Positions 1 to 9,244 of a DNA stretch of 64,000 nt are shown in pieces. The translations under genes were made by a program, and so were the position numbers. Within the stretch, counting starts at the first letter, position 1. Every line of letters starts with the position of its first letter. The stretch comes from Pseudomonadota bacterium (GTDB taxonomy: Bacteria; Pseudomonadota; Gammaproteobacteria; Xanthomonadales; Rhodanobacteraceae): NCBI GenBank assembly GCA_018240565.1, contig JAFEFO010000015.1, positions 1-64,000 on the forward strand, written 5' to 3'. The notes beneath the pieces were generated by a model that was not told the origin of the DNA, did not search any database, and saw only the letters and a program-made list of their open reading frames with translations.

Positions 1-1
1 C

Positions 2-1717
2 TGGAGTCCGGCGCAAAGCCTTTCCACTGCTCGCTATGCTCAGAGCGCCACGTTGATGCCAACGGGACAAGTTTTGGTAGTGGCAGGCGCGAACAACAAC
101 ATACTTTCCGGCTGCGAGATGTACGATTCGGATACGGACTCATGGAAAGCCATTGATCCGCTGGCAGTCGCTCGCTCGCAACACACGGCGGCGCTGCTGC
201 CCTCGGGCAAGGTGCTGGTGACGGGCGGGACCGACACGCTTGGCCATCCGACAGCCATCAGCGAACTGTACAGTCCCGGCATCAACGCGTGGTCCAACGC
301 CGGCGCACTCACAACCACGCGCGCGCGGCATACCGCAACCATGCTGCTGTCGGGCAAGGTATTGATGGTCGGTGGATACGGAAACGGCGGCAGTTCCAGC
401 AACAGCTTTCGCAGTGCCGACCTGTACGACCCGGTCACGGGCCAGTCCAGCGCAACAGCCCAGCTCGCGACTGGGCGCTGGTTCCACACCGCGACGTTGC
501 TGCCCTCGGGCAAAGTGCTGGTGACCGGAGGTAACGACAGCACCAGCCATCCGGTTGCCGGCGCAGAACTTTACGATCCAGCCACGAACCTGTGGAGTGC
601 TGCCGGCACACTTGCGAACGCACGCGCGCATCACACCGCCACGCTATTGTCCTCGGGCAAGGTGCTCGTGGCCGGAGGTTCGGGCAGCAGTGGGCCACTC
701 AATAGTGCCGAACTTTACAATCCGGCCACGAACACTTGGAGCTCCGCGGGCACGCTCCTTGCTGCTCGCGATTCCCACACCGCCACGTTGCTGCATTGGG
801 GCCAGGTTCTCGTCGCTGGCGGGAATGGAAGTGGTGGCAGCCTTACCAGCGTCGAGGTGTACGACCCAGACACCAACGCCTGGTTCCCGACAGGTTCGCT
901 CGCGGTCGGCCGCTCGTACCACACCGCGACGCTGTTACCCTCGGGCAAGGTGCTGGTGGCGGGCGGTTACGGCAGCACCACTTTTCTCAACAGCGCCGAA
1001 CTGTACGATCCTGCGGCGTACACGTGGAGCTTGGCCGGTGCTTTCACGACCGCGCGTGAATATCACACCGCAACGCTGTTGCCCTCGGGCAAAGTGCTGC
1101 TGGTGGGCGGCAGCAACACCCTCAGCGATCAACTCGACAGCGTCGAACTCTACGATCCAATCTCCAATTCCTGGGGCACGATCGCCGCACTCGGGACCGG
1201 ACGGCACTGGCACACGGCGACCCTGCTGCCTTCGGGCAGAGTTCTGGTGGCCGGTGGAAGCACCGCCAGCGCATACCTCGCCGGCATCGAGCAGTTGGAT
1301 CCAGGCACCGCCGTGAGGCCGTCGATACTACCCTCGCTCGGCAACGTCGGTCCATTTGTGCTGCCGACCAGTCCATTGACCGCCACCTCGTCCGCCTCGA
1401 GCTACACCGGCAGCGGAGCGCTCGTCGCAACCGGCCTGCGTCCGATGGCGAGTGCCAGCAGCGGCGCGAGTAACGATTCGGCGAGCAACCTGCCCGTGTT
1501 CCAGATCCAAAGCATAGACAGCCAACAACAGCGTTTCATCCCCAACGACCCGTCCGTGGACTTCACCGACACGAGCTTTGCCAGCAGCGCGAACGCGCTG
1601 TACGGTTTTCCCTTCGGGCCGATTCTGGTGCGTGTATGGGTGAACGGCGTGCCGAGCGCAGCGCGCCTGGCCACGCTTGAGTCCGACGAAATTTTCAAGA
1701 ACGGTTTCGAGCCTTAG
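2..1717 (+). CDS. Kelch-repeat beta-propeller protein, 5' end outside window
   Basis: Reading frame 2 is open from the first base of the window, so the gene begins upstream; the first in-window ATG/TTG is not the true start. Nine units of about 48-52 residues are visible, each following a pattern like W-S-x-A-G-x-L-x-x-x-R-x-x-H-T-A-T-L-L-P-S-G-K-V-L-V-x-G-G and ending in LYDPxTNxW. This is the Kelch motif (double Gly, spaced Tyr and Trp), enough for one or more beta-propellers. After the repeats comes a Ser/Ala-rich tail of about 140 residues ending in DEIFKNGFEP. Such proteins are normally exported and bind proteins or glycans, but the ligand cannot be told from sequence, and the signal peptide would lie outside the window. 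The short IFKNGFE tail resembles a C-terminal motif I associate with secreted Xanthomonadales proteins (from memory). Confidence 0.8.
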   Translation, partial: WSPAQSLSTARYAQSATLMPTGQVLVVAGANNNILSGCEMYDSDTDSWKAIDPLAVARSQHTAALLPSGKVLVTGGTDTLGHPTAISELYSPGINAWSNAGALTTTRARHTATMLLSGKVLMVGGYGNGGSSSNSFRSADLYDPVTGQSSATAQLATGRWFHTATLLPSGKVLVTGGNDSTSHPVAGAELYDPATNLWSAAGTLANARAHHTATLLSSGKVLVAGGSGSSGPLNSAELYNPATNTWSSAGTLLAARDSHTATLLHWGQVLVAGGNGSGGSLTSVEVYDPDTNAWFPTGSLAVGRSYHTATLLPSGKVLVAGGYGSTTFLNSAELYDPAAYTWSLAGAFTTAREYHTATLLPSGKVLLVGGSNTLSDQLDSVELYDPISNSWGTIAALGTGRHWHTATLLPSGRVLVAGGSTASAYLAGIEQLDPGTAVRPSILPSLGNVGPFVLPTSPLTATSSASSYTGSGALVATGLRPMASASSGASNDSASNLPVFQIQSIDSQQQRFIPNDPSVDFTDTSFASSANALYGFPFGPILVRVWVNGVPSAARLATLESDEIFKNGFEP

Positions 1718-2023
1718 CAGGGTGCAATACATTCATTCCCTGCACTCTCAGGCTGCTGAAACGATTTTTTCAGCAGCCTGTTGAGAAGATGCAAATCCGC
1801 AGGCAAATGACGCGTACCGGCATGCATTGATTTTGCGCAATACGCTCCTCGTCAACGTCACGCTATCAACGCTGTCATCACATCGCAAGCAACCAACGCA
1901 TCCGCGATATTGCGGATGCGCTTCCCGCGGCTTTCAGAGTTGATGAACCACATGGGCATAGCGAAGAAGTCGGCTCGATCAGGTTCACGCTAAACTACCT
2001 GCCCGTTTCGCGATACCCGCCGG
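1718..2023. other. intergenic region between Kelch gene and mutS
   Basis: No supportable gene lies in these 306 bases. They hold the hairpin at 1749-1780 just after the Kelch stop codon and otherwise unremarkable sequence. No convincing promoter hexamer pair or strong ribosome-binding site was found in front of mutS. Confidence 0.6.
1749..1780 (+). terminator. hairpin after Kelch gene, probable terminator
   Basis: CAGGCTGCTGAAA (1749-1761) pairs perfectly over 13 bp with 1768-1780 across a 6-base loop, 31 bases after the stop codon. The T-run lies in the loop and 3' arm rather than after the stem, so this is not a textbook Rho-independent terminator. The palindrome could also be a remnant of a mobile-element end. 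Confidence 0.5.
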
Positions 2024-4603
2024 ATGTCCGCACCCGATCTCGCCCAGCACACGCCGCTGATGCGCCAATACTTCGCCGCCAAGGCGCAGTATCCGGACAC
2101 GCTGGTGTTTTTCCGCATGGGCGATTTCTACGAACTGTTTTACGACGACGCGCGCAGGGCCGCGCGCCTGCTCGATTTGACGCTCACGCAGCGCGGTCAG
2201 TCCGCCGGTGCGCCGATTCCGATGGCCGGCGTGCCCTATCACGCGGCGGAAGGCTATCTTGCGCGCCTGCTCAAGCTCGGCGAATCGGTGGCGATCTGCG
2301 AGCAGATCGGCGATCCGGCGCTGGCGAAAGGTCTGGTCGAGCGCCGCGTGGTGCGCGTGGTTACGCCCGGCACGGTCACCGACGAAGCCTTGCTCGAAGA
2401 GCGTCGCGACAATCTGTTGCTCGCCATCGCCGCGAACAAGGACGCATTCGGATTGGCCTGGGTCGATCTGGGCAGCGGGCGATTCCTGCTCGGCGAAGTC
2501 GCCGGCGCATCGGCGCTGGCATCGGAACTGGCGCGCCTGGCGCCGGTGGAAACGCTGGTCGCAGAAGACGCCGCGTGGCCGGAATGCGTTACCGCCCTGC
2601 CCGGCTTGCGCCGTCGTGCGCCCTGGCATTTCGATGCGCAAACGGCACAGCGCCAGTTGTGCGCTTTCTTCAAGGTGCGCGATCTGTCCGGATTCGGCTG
2701 CGCCGATCTGCCGTTGGCCGTCGCCGCCGCGGGCGCCCTGCACGGCTATGTCGAGGAAACACAGAAATCCGCGCTGCCGCATCTGTCGGGCCTCGCGGTG
2801 GAAAACTCCGCCGACACGCTGGCGTTGGATGCCGCCACGCGACGCAATCTGGAACTCGACACGCATGCCTCCGGCGACTCGCGCAACACCCTGCTCGGCG
2901 TGCTCGACGAGACGATCACGCCGATGGGCGCGCGTGCCTTGCGACGCTGGCTGCATCGGCCGCTGCGCGATCGCACGACGCTGCGCCGGCGCTATCAGGC
3001 CATCGATGCGCTGATCGAGCAGCGTCGTTTCGAGCCGCTGCGCGAGGTACTTCGCGGCATCGGCGATCTGGAGCGCATCCTTGCGCGCGTGGCGCTGCGC
3101 AGCGCGCGACCACGCGATTTGTCCACCTTGCGCGACGGGCTGCTTTCCACGCCGGGTCTGCGCAATTCGATTGCAGGTTGCGACAGCCCGCTCTTGCGTG
3201 AATTGCTGGACCATTTGGGCGAACATGCACAAACGGCCTCGCACCTTGCCACCGCCGTGCTCGAACAACCGCCTGCATTGTTGCGCGATGGCGGCGTGAT
3301 TCGTCCCGGTTTCGACGCCGAACTCGACGAGTTGCGCGCGCTGTCGACGAACGCGGATCAGTTCCTCATCGATCTGGAAGCGCGCGAGAAAGCCGCGACC
3401 GGCATTCCGACGTTGAAGGTCGGCTACAACAGCGTGCACGGTTACTACATTGAAATCAGCAAGGGGCAGTCGGACAAGGCGCCGACGCATTACACGCGCC
3501 GGCAAACGCTCAAGGGCGCCGAGCGTTACATCACCGAGGAATTGAAGACGTTCGAGGACAAGGTGCTGTCCGCGCGTGAGCGCGCGCTGATGCGCGAACG
3601 CGCGCTGTACGAAGGTTTGCTGGACTATCTGATCGAACGCCTCGCGCCGCTCAAGCAGGCCGCATCCGCGATGGCCGATCTCGACGTGCTGGCGAACCTG
3701 GCCGAGCGCGCCGACACACTGAACTGGAAGGCGCCAACACTGACCGACGCCGATGGAATCCGCATCGAGCGCGGCCGCCATCCGGTGGTGGAGCGCGTGC
3801 GCAGCGAGCCGTTCGAGCCGAACGATCTGGCGCTGGACGACGCGCGCCGCATGCTCGTCATTACAGGCCCGAACATGGGCGGCAAGAGCACCTATATGCG
3901 CCAGTGCGCGTTGATCGTATTGCTCGCGCACATCGGCAGTTTCGTACCCGCCGATGCGGCGACGATCGGCGCCATCGACCGCATCTTCACCCGCATCGGC
4001 GCCGGGGATGACTTGTCACGTGGGCAATCCACGTTCATGGTCGAGATGAGCGAGACCGCGAACATTTTGCACAATGCGACAAAGTATTCTCTGGTGCTGA
4101 TGGACGAAATCGGCCGCGGTACCAGTACCTACGATGGCCTCGCCCTCGCGCAGGCCTGCGCGGTGGAACTGGCCACGCGCAATCGCGCATTCACGTTATT
4201 CGCCACGCACTATTTCGAGCTGACCGATCTCGCCGGACAATATCCCGGCATCGCCAACGTGCATCTGGACGCGGTCGAATATGGCGAGGACCTCGTCTTC
4301 ATGCACGCGGTCAAGGATGGCCCCGCCAACCGCAGCTTCGGCCTGCATGTGGCCGCCCTCGCCGGCGTGCCCAAACCGGTGATCGCGCAGGCGCGCCGGA
4401 TTCTGGCCACGCTGGAGGCACAGCACAGCGCGGCGGCGAACGCGACGATAGCATCGACAAAAGCGGATACGACGCCGCAGCTCGGGCTGTTCGCGCCGCC
4501 CGCGCCTTCTGCCGCCGAGGAGGCGTTGCGCGACCTCGATCCGGATGCGATGACGCCGAAGGACGCGCTGGAAGCGCTGTATCGGTTGAAAACCCTGCGC
4601 TGA
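2024..4603 (+). CDS. mutS: DNA mismatch repair protein MutS
   Basis: An 859-residue MutS, close to the usual length. It recognises mismatches and small loops and recruits MutL. The mismatch-contacting Phe-x-Glu motif is in the N-terminal domain (F35 and E37 within [11 protein letters not shown]). The connector, lever and clamp regions follow, and the C-terminal ABC-type ATPase has a Walker [10 protein letters not shown] at about residues 614-622 and a Walker B region [16 protein letters not shown]. The helix-turn-helix dimerisation region and a short tail ending in [11 protein letters not shown] complete it. The ATG start at 2024 begins [16 protein letters not shown], as in homologues; the Shine-Dalgarno is weak. 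The gene appears monocistronic, with the permease gene 51 bases downstream. Confidence 0.97.
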   Translation: MSAPDLAQHTPLMRQYFAAKAQYPDTLVFFRMGDFYELFYDDARRAARLLDLTLTQRGQSAGAPIPMAGVPYHAAEGYLARLLKLGESVAICEQIGDPALAKGLVERRVVRVVTPGTVTDEALLEERRDNLLLAIAANKDAFGLAWVDLGSGRFLLGEVAGASALASELARLAPVETLVAEDAAWPECVTALPGLRRRAPWHFDAQTAQRQLCAFFKVRDLSGFGCADLPLAVAAAGALHGYVEETQKSALPHLSGLAVENSADTLALDAATRRNLELDTHASGDSRNTLLGVLDETITPMGARALRRWLHRPLRDRTTLRRRYQAIDALIEQRRFEPLREVLRGIGDLERILARVALRSARPRDLSTLRDGLLSTPGLRNSIAGCDSPLLRELLDHLGEHAQTASHLATAVLEQPPALLRDGGVIRPGFDAELDELRALSTNADQFLIDLEAREKAATGIPTLKVGYNSVHGYYIEISKGQSDKAPTHYTRRQTLKGAERYITEELKTFEDKVLSARERALMRERALYEGLLDYLIERLAPLKQAASAMADLDVLANLAERADTLNWKAPTLTDADGIRIERGRHPVVERVRSEPFEPNDLALDDARRMLVITGPNMGGKSTYMRQCALIVLLAHIGSFVPADAATIGAIDRIFTRIGAGDDLSRGQSTFMVEMSETANILHNATKYSLVLMDEIGRGTSTYDGLALAQACAVELATRNRAFTLFATHYFELTDLAGQYPGIANVHLDAVEYGEDLVFMHAVKDGPANRSFGLHVAALAGVPKPVIAQARRILATLEAQHSAAANATIASTKADTTPQLGLFAPPAPSAAEEALRDLDPDAMTPKDALEALYRLKTLR

Positions 4604-4654
4604 CCCGGTGTAAACTCGCGCGCTACGTTCCGATCGAGGGGATCGGGGGAATCC

Positions 4655-5968
4655 ATGAACGTGTCGAAAGGCGAGATCGGCCTGGTCACCGCCACCGCGC
4701 TGGTGCTGGGCAACATGATCGGCTCGGGCGTGTTCCTGCTACCCGCCTCGCTTGCGCCGTATGGCGGCTACAGCCTGGTCGGCTGGCTGATCAGCACTGC
4801 CGGTGCACTATTGCTGGCCGGCGTTTTTTATCGATTGGCGAAGCGCGAACCGCGAGCGGGTGGACCGTACGCCTACAGCCGCGAAGCGTTCGGCGATTGC
4901 ATCGGATTCCTGGTGGCCTGGAGTTACTGGATTTCGTTGCTGGTCGGCAACGCGGCGATAGCCGTCGCGGCCGCCAGCTACTTGTCCGTGCTGATTCCGG
5001 GAGTCGGAACCGCTCCCTTGTTCGGCGCATTGACCGCACTGGCGATGATATGGGTACTGACTGCGGTCAACATCGCCGGTGTGCGCAGCGCGGGCACGCT
5101 GCAAGTGGTGACCACCATCCTGAAAGTTGCGCCGCTGCTCGTGTTGGCGCTGTTTGGCATCGTGCATTTCAATCCGCATCTGCTCGCACCCGGTCCCGAT
5201 GCGGGTGCGCCCATGCAAGCGATTAACCTGTGCGTCGCCGCGACGCTGTTTGCCCTTACCGGCGTGGAATGCGCATCGATCCCGGCCGGTCATGTGCGCG
5301 ATCCGGAAAAGACCATTCCGCGCGCCACCTTGCTCGGCACGGCAATCGCAGCGGTCTTTTACATCCTGTGCACGACCGTCGTCATGGGCCTGATTCCTGC
5401 GGCGGACCTGGCTAAATCACAAGCGCCGTTCGCTGACGCCGGTCGCCTGCTGTGGGGCGGATGGGCCGGTTACCTGATCGCCGGGGTAGCAGCAATTTCC
5501 TGCCTTGGCGCCTTGAATGGCTGGAGCCTGATCCTCGGCCAGTTCCCGCAGGCAGTGGCCCGGGACGGCTTGTTCCCGCGCGTCTTTGCACGCGAGTCCA
5601 CGCGAGGGACTCCCGCCTCCGGGCTGCTGATTTCGGCTGTCCTCATCAGCGTTATGGTGCTCGCCAATTACACCCGCGGCATGGTCGCGATGTTCACCTT
5701 CATGGTGCTCCTGTCGACGCTCGGAAGCCTGGTGGCCTATTTGTTCAGCGCCATGGCCGATGTCGTGCTGGCGTACCGCAGCGGACGCCCGGTACCGGTG
5801 CGCGACACGATCATGGCCTGCGCCGCGTTTGCTTTCTCCGCGTGGGCCGTGATCGGAGCGGGCGAAGATGCCGTGTACTGGAATTTCGTGTTGCTGATCG
5901 TCGGCATCCCGTTGTACGTGTGGCAGGTACGGCCGCCCCGGCGCACGCTCGACGAATTGCGGCAATGA
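4655..5968 (+). CDS. APC-family amino-acid permease / antiporter
   Basis: A 437-residue, very hydrophobic protein with about 12 predicted membrane spans. The first helix carries GNMIGSGVFLLPASLA, containing the unwound G-S-G-V-F substrate-binding motif of the amino acid-polyamine-organocation (APC) superfamily. The overall pattern is closest to the basic-amino-acid/antiporter branch (AdiC, CadB, PotE-like), but the substrate cannot be assigned: no decarboxylase gene lies beside it. A purine-rich stretch (GGGGGAATCC) precedes the ATG and supports this start. It follows mutS in the same direction and may share readthrough, though function gives no reason to link them. Confidence 0.85.
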   Translation: MNVSKGEIGLVTATALVLGNMIGSGVFLLPASLAPYGGYSLVGWLISTAGALLLAGVFYRLAKREPRAGGPYAYSREAFGDCIGFLVAWSYWISLLVGNAAIAVAAASYLSVLIPGVGTAPLFGALTALAMIWVLTAVNIAGVRSAGTLQVVTTILKVAPLLVLALFGIVHFNPHLLAPGPDAGAPMQAINLCVAATLFALTGVECASIPAGHVRDPEKTIPRATLLGTAIAAVFYILCTTVVMGLIPAADLAKSQAPFADAGRLLWGGWAGYLIAGVAAISCLGALNGWSLILGQFPQAVARDGLFPRVFARESTRGTPASGLLISAVLISVMVLANYTRGMVAMFTFMVLLSTLGSLVAYLFSAMADVVLAYRSGRPVPVRDTIMACAAFAFSAWAVIGAGEDAVYWNFVLLIVGIPLYVWQVRPPRRTLDELRQ

Positions 5969-6044
5969 GCACGCATTTACGAAAACACAACAACGGCGAT
6001 TTCATTGGCGACTAGACTGTTCCATCCACACTTGGAACGCGCCG

Positions 6045-7028
6045 ATGCCACCGCCCATCCGCTACATCCTGGGTCTTCTGCCCATCATCGCGTGCACCGC
6101 GCACGCACAGTCGCCCGACCCGGCGCTTGACCTATACGCACAACCGGGCAAACGGGTTGCGATCGGCGAGAATCGCCACTTGAACCTGCGCTGCAGCGGC
6201 AAGGGCTCGCCCACCGTCATCCTCGAAAGCGGCAACAACGCCGACTCGATGGCATGGTTCAAGGTGCAACCGGAGATCGCGACGTTCACACGCGTGTGTT
6301 CGTGCGATCGCGCCGGCACCGGATTCAGTGATGGCGGCCCGCTGCCGCGCAACGTCGACAGCAATGCCGCTGATCTGGCTTCGCTGATCCACGCGGCGCC
6401 TATCGCGACACCGGTGGTGCTGGTCGGCCACTCCTACGGCACCAACGTCGTACGCCGCTTCGCCGACACGCACGCGAACGAGGTGGCAGCCATGGTGCTG
6501 CTCGATCCGCCACCGCAGGATGTCGGCGAATTCTCGCCTGAATTCGAAAAGGCCGACGACGCACAACGCCAACAGATGCTCGCCGCCGTACGCAATTGCG
6601 AAACAGCGGCGGAAAGCAAAAAACTCGACGCACACCTGCCGGAATTCAAGGACTGCCTGCGGCCGCCCAATCCGCAGTTCAGCGCCCGGCTCAATGCCGC
6701 GATGCATGCGAACAAGTTGCGTCCCTCGTTCTGGCGCACGATTGTCTCGATCGCGGAAACCAACGCCGACCTGTACAAGCAGCCGGTGTCCAAGTCCGAA
6801 GCACACGGCGCTATCCCACTATTGATCTTGCAACCCGACACGCCGTTCGACGACGTGCCTCCAGAGTATCGTCAGGCGATGGAGCAGGCGCGCCAAAAGA
6901 CGCAACGGGCAATTGCGGCGACGTCCACGCGCGGCAAGATCGTCCACGTCGAGCATTCGTCGCACGACGTGCAGATCGATCGCCCGGATGCAGTGGTCGC
7001 AGCAGTGCGCGCCCTCGTCAAGCCCTGA
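6045..7028 (+). CDS. secreted alpha/beta hydrolase
   Basis: A 327-residue protein with an N-terminal signal peptide (hydrophobic core YILGLLPIIACTAHA, likely cleavage after AHA). The alpha/beta-hydrolase fold is indicated by the nucleophile elbow GHSYG at residues 128-132 (Ser130), preceded by the strand PVVLV. A conserved Asp follows in MVLLDPPPQ, and the likely catalytic His is in HVEHSSHDVQ near the C-terminus. The fold class is clear; the substrate (ester, lactone or peptide) is not. The 3' end overlaps the convergent TPR/glycosyltransferase gene by 11 bases. Confidence 0.8.
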   Translation: MPPPIRYILGLLPIIACTAHAQSPDPALDLYAQPGKRVAIGENRHLNLRCSGKGSPTVILESGNNADSMAWFKVQPEIATFTRVCSCDRAGTGFSDGGPLPRNVDSNAADLASLIHAAPIATPVVLVGHSYGTNVVRRFADTHANEVAAMVLLDPPPQDVGEFSPEFEKADDAQRQQMLAAVRNCETAAESKKLDAHLPEFKDCLRPPNPQFSARLNAAMHANKLRPSFWRTIVSIAETNADLYKQPVSKSEAHGAIPLLILQPDTPFDDVPPEYRQAMEQARQKTQRAIAATSTRGKIVHVEHSSHDVQIDRPDAVVAAVRALVKP

Positions 7029-9237
7029 TCGGAACGCTTTCGAGAAAGTCCGCAAACGCGCGCACGGCGGAATCGTCGTCGAACAACGCCGATTGCCGGC
7101 GCACAATGCGCTGTCGCAGCGCCTCGCGTCGATTGTCATCGCGTATTAGTGTGACGGCCTTGCCTACGTAGTCTTCGTCATCAAGCGCAATCAATTCCTC
7201 GACCTGCATCATCCGCAACATCGCCGACGTTTGCCGGCCACGCGCCATCGTGCCTTCCCAGGCCAGTACCGGGGCACCGACCGAAAAGGCATCAAGACTC
7301 GTGCCGCCGCCGGAAAACCACGGCGAATCGAGCACCAGCGGCGCGCGTGCGATGCCGGCAAGATAATTCACGTGCGTCTGCACCGGCAGGAAGACCAGAT
7401 GCTTGGCCGGGTCGAGTTTGCGCGCGGCAAACGCTGCTTCGATGCGTGCGCGAAACACCCGCATCAACGGCGGATTGCGCGTGAAGAATCCGATACGTGC
7501 GCCGGATTCGGCGCAAAGGCGCGCGAGTGTGGCGTCGAACGCGGGAATCAGCTTGATGAAATTTTGCAGGCATAGCAGCAAGGGCGTGCCTTGCGTATAT
7601 GCATCCGGCCAGTCGCCATTGCCGATGGGTGGCGGTGGCAAGGGTTGCGTGCCGAGTCCCGGCAACCGCACCAATCTCTCGCGATAGTGTGAGTCGGCAT
7701 CGGCGGGTTCGAGTTCCGCACCGCTCAAGAAATAATCGATGGCAGGCGCGCCGCTCGTCGCAGGATGCCCGTACAAAACGCATTGCACGGGCGCCAATCG
7801 CAGGCCCGCCAGTGCCTGATGTTTCGGATCCATGCCGATTTCCGGATAGAGCAATACATCAAGATGCGCATCACGCACCTCACGCGCCAATGACAGCGCG
7901 TCGGCTTGCGTCTGCTTGAATGTGGACACGCCTGCGGCGATTCGGCGCGTGCTGTCGTCTTCGCGGCCACCGTGCCAAATGGTGACGTCGAAGCGCTCGC
8001 GATCCAGCCCTTCGATCAGGCGCATGAAATAGCGCGACACCGTGTGTTGCATCAGGTGACTGGACACGATGCCGACGCGCACGCGGCCGCCATGCGCGCG
8101 CGCAAGCCACTCGCAGGGCGCAGCCAGATCCGGCGCCGCAGTCGACATCACGCGTGCAATGAGATCGCCAAAACGGCATTGCAATGCGGTGTTGTCGCGA
8201 GGTTGGTAGTGCAAATGAAATGGCGCGACGCTGGCCGCCGCGTTCACAGCCTCGGCAATGGCGGACGGCGAATTCAGTCGTAGTCCGTTTTCCAGTTCGC
8301 CCAAACCTTCGGCAAATTGCCACTGCGAGTCGTCGATATCGGCGTCGTCGCGATAGATCGTGGGCAAGGTCAGTGCGCGCAACCAACGCACACGCTCGCC
8401 GAATCCTTGCGGTGGCTTCGTCGTGGCGAACAGTTGCCTCGCCGCATCGGTTTCGCCGCCTTCGTTGAGCGCAAGCGCGAGTTCCAATGCAGTCGCCGCG
8501 TCGTTGCGATCGAGTTCGACAGCGCGACGCAAGTTTGGGATGGCGTTATCGATGTCGTGCAGCAGGCGTCGGGCGACTCCGAGCGTTTTCCACCAGAGTG
8601 CCTGTTCCGGTTCCAGTGTGGTCGCCGCGCGCGCGTAACGCACGGCATCAGACTGACGACCAAGATCGGAAAGCAACAACGCCAGATTACCATTGGTCTG
8701 CGCACGATCCGGTGCCAGACGCTGCGCCAGTTCGGCGATTGGCAAGGCTTCGCCCAAGTGTCCATGCCGGCGCAACAGATTGCCGAGATTTGTCGCAGCA
8801 TCCGCGTGATCGGCACGCCATGCAAGCACCTGCCGATAACAGCGATCCGCTTCGCCCGGCTGCTGCGCAGCTTCGAACGCTGTGCCGAGATTGAACATCG
8901 CATCGATGTAGCCGCCGCGAACCGCTAACGCCTGGCGAAACGCTACGATGGCTTCACCCGCCTTGCCCAGTTCACGCAAGGCCAGACCGAGACTGTTGTA
9001 TGCCTCGGCGAAGCCATTGCGCAGCCCGAGACTGGTGCGCAGGTGTTTGACGGCAAGTGCGTGTTTGCCACCTTGCGATGCGGCGACACCGAGCAGATGC
9101 CAGGCGTCGGCATTTTGCGGATCGAGCTTGGCGGCGCGCTGGTAATGACTTTGCGCCAAGCCCAATTGCCCGGCGCGATGCAGGGCCGCGCCCTTGTGCA
9201 ACTGTTCGAGCGCCGCGCGCGGATCGACGGCGCTCAT
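7018..9237 (-). CDS. TPR protein with O-GlcNAc-transferase-like (SPINDLY-type) catalytic domain
   Basis: A 739-residue protein without signal peptide. About the first 270 residues are tetratricopeptide repeats (units such as AEAYNSLGLALRELGKAGEA and ADAATNLGNLLRRHGHLGEA). The C-terminal half (about 370-739) matches the GT41/O-GlcNAc-transferase catalytic region: RVGIVSSHLMQHTVSRYFM, then APVQCVLYGHPATSGAPAID, then LDSPWFSGGGTSLDAFSVGAPV and a final GRQTSAML. The eukaryotic enzyme glycosylates cytosolic Ser/Thr; bacterial relatives may modify adhesins or flagellins, but the target here is unknown. No flagellar, pilus or LPS gene is adjacent. Convergent with the hydrolase gene; htpG ends 7 bases upstream of its start on the same strand, so readthrough from htpG is possible. 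Confidence 0.85.
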   Translation of the reverse strand: MSAVDPRAALEQLHKGAALHRAGQLGLAQSHYQRAAKLDPQNADAWHLLGVAASQGGKHALAVKHLRTSLGLRNGFAEAYNSLGLALRELGKAGEAIVAFRQALAVRGGYIDAMFNLGTAFEAAQQPGEADRCYRQVLAWRADHADAATNLGNLLRRHGHLGEALPIAELAQRLAPDRAQTNGNLALLLSDLGRQSDAVRYARAATTLEPEQALWWKTLGVARRLLHDIDNAIPNLRRAVELDRNDAATALELALALNEGGETDAARQLFATTKPPQGFGERVRWLRALTLPTIYRDDADIDDSQWQFAEGLGELENGLRLNSPSAIAEAVNAAASVAPFHLHYQPRDNTALQCRFGDLIARVMSTAAPDLAAPCEWLARAHGGRVRVGIVSSHLMQHTVSRYFMRLIEGLDRERFDVTIWHGGREDDSTRRIAAGVSTFKQTQADALSLAREVRDAHLDVLLYPEIGMDPKHQALAGLRLAPVQCVLYGHPATSGAPAIDYFLSGAELEPADADSHYRERLVRLPGLGTQPLPPPPIGNGDWPDAYTQGTPLLLCLQNFIKLIPAFDATLARLCAESGARIGFFTRNPPLMRVFRARIEAAFAARKLDPAKHLVFLPVQTHVNYLAGIARAPLVLDSPWFSGGGTSLDAFSVGAPVLAWEGTMARGRQTSAMLRMMQVEELIALDDEDYVGKAVTLIRDDNRREALRQRIVRRQSALFDDDSAVRAFADFLESVPIRA

Positions 9238-9244
9238 GCCGATC

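Noticed and set aside
1..1300. The Kelch DNA repeats as a tandem repeat array or CRISPR
   Set aside because: They are codon-level Kelch repeats in one open frame with no constant spacer structure.
1985..3931. A 648-codon open frame antisense to mutS
   Set aside because: Composition (Gln/Arg/His-rich) is typical of antisense translation; mutS is unambiguous on the other strand.
4627..4646. CCGATCGAGGGGATCGG hairpin before the permease as a terminator of mutS or a riboswitch
   Set aside because: Short stem without a T-run; it overlaps the probable ribosome-binding region, so no firm function can be claimed.
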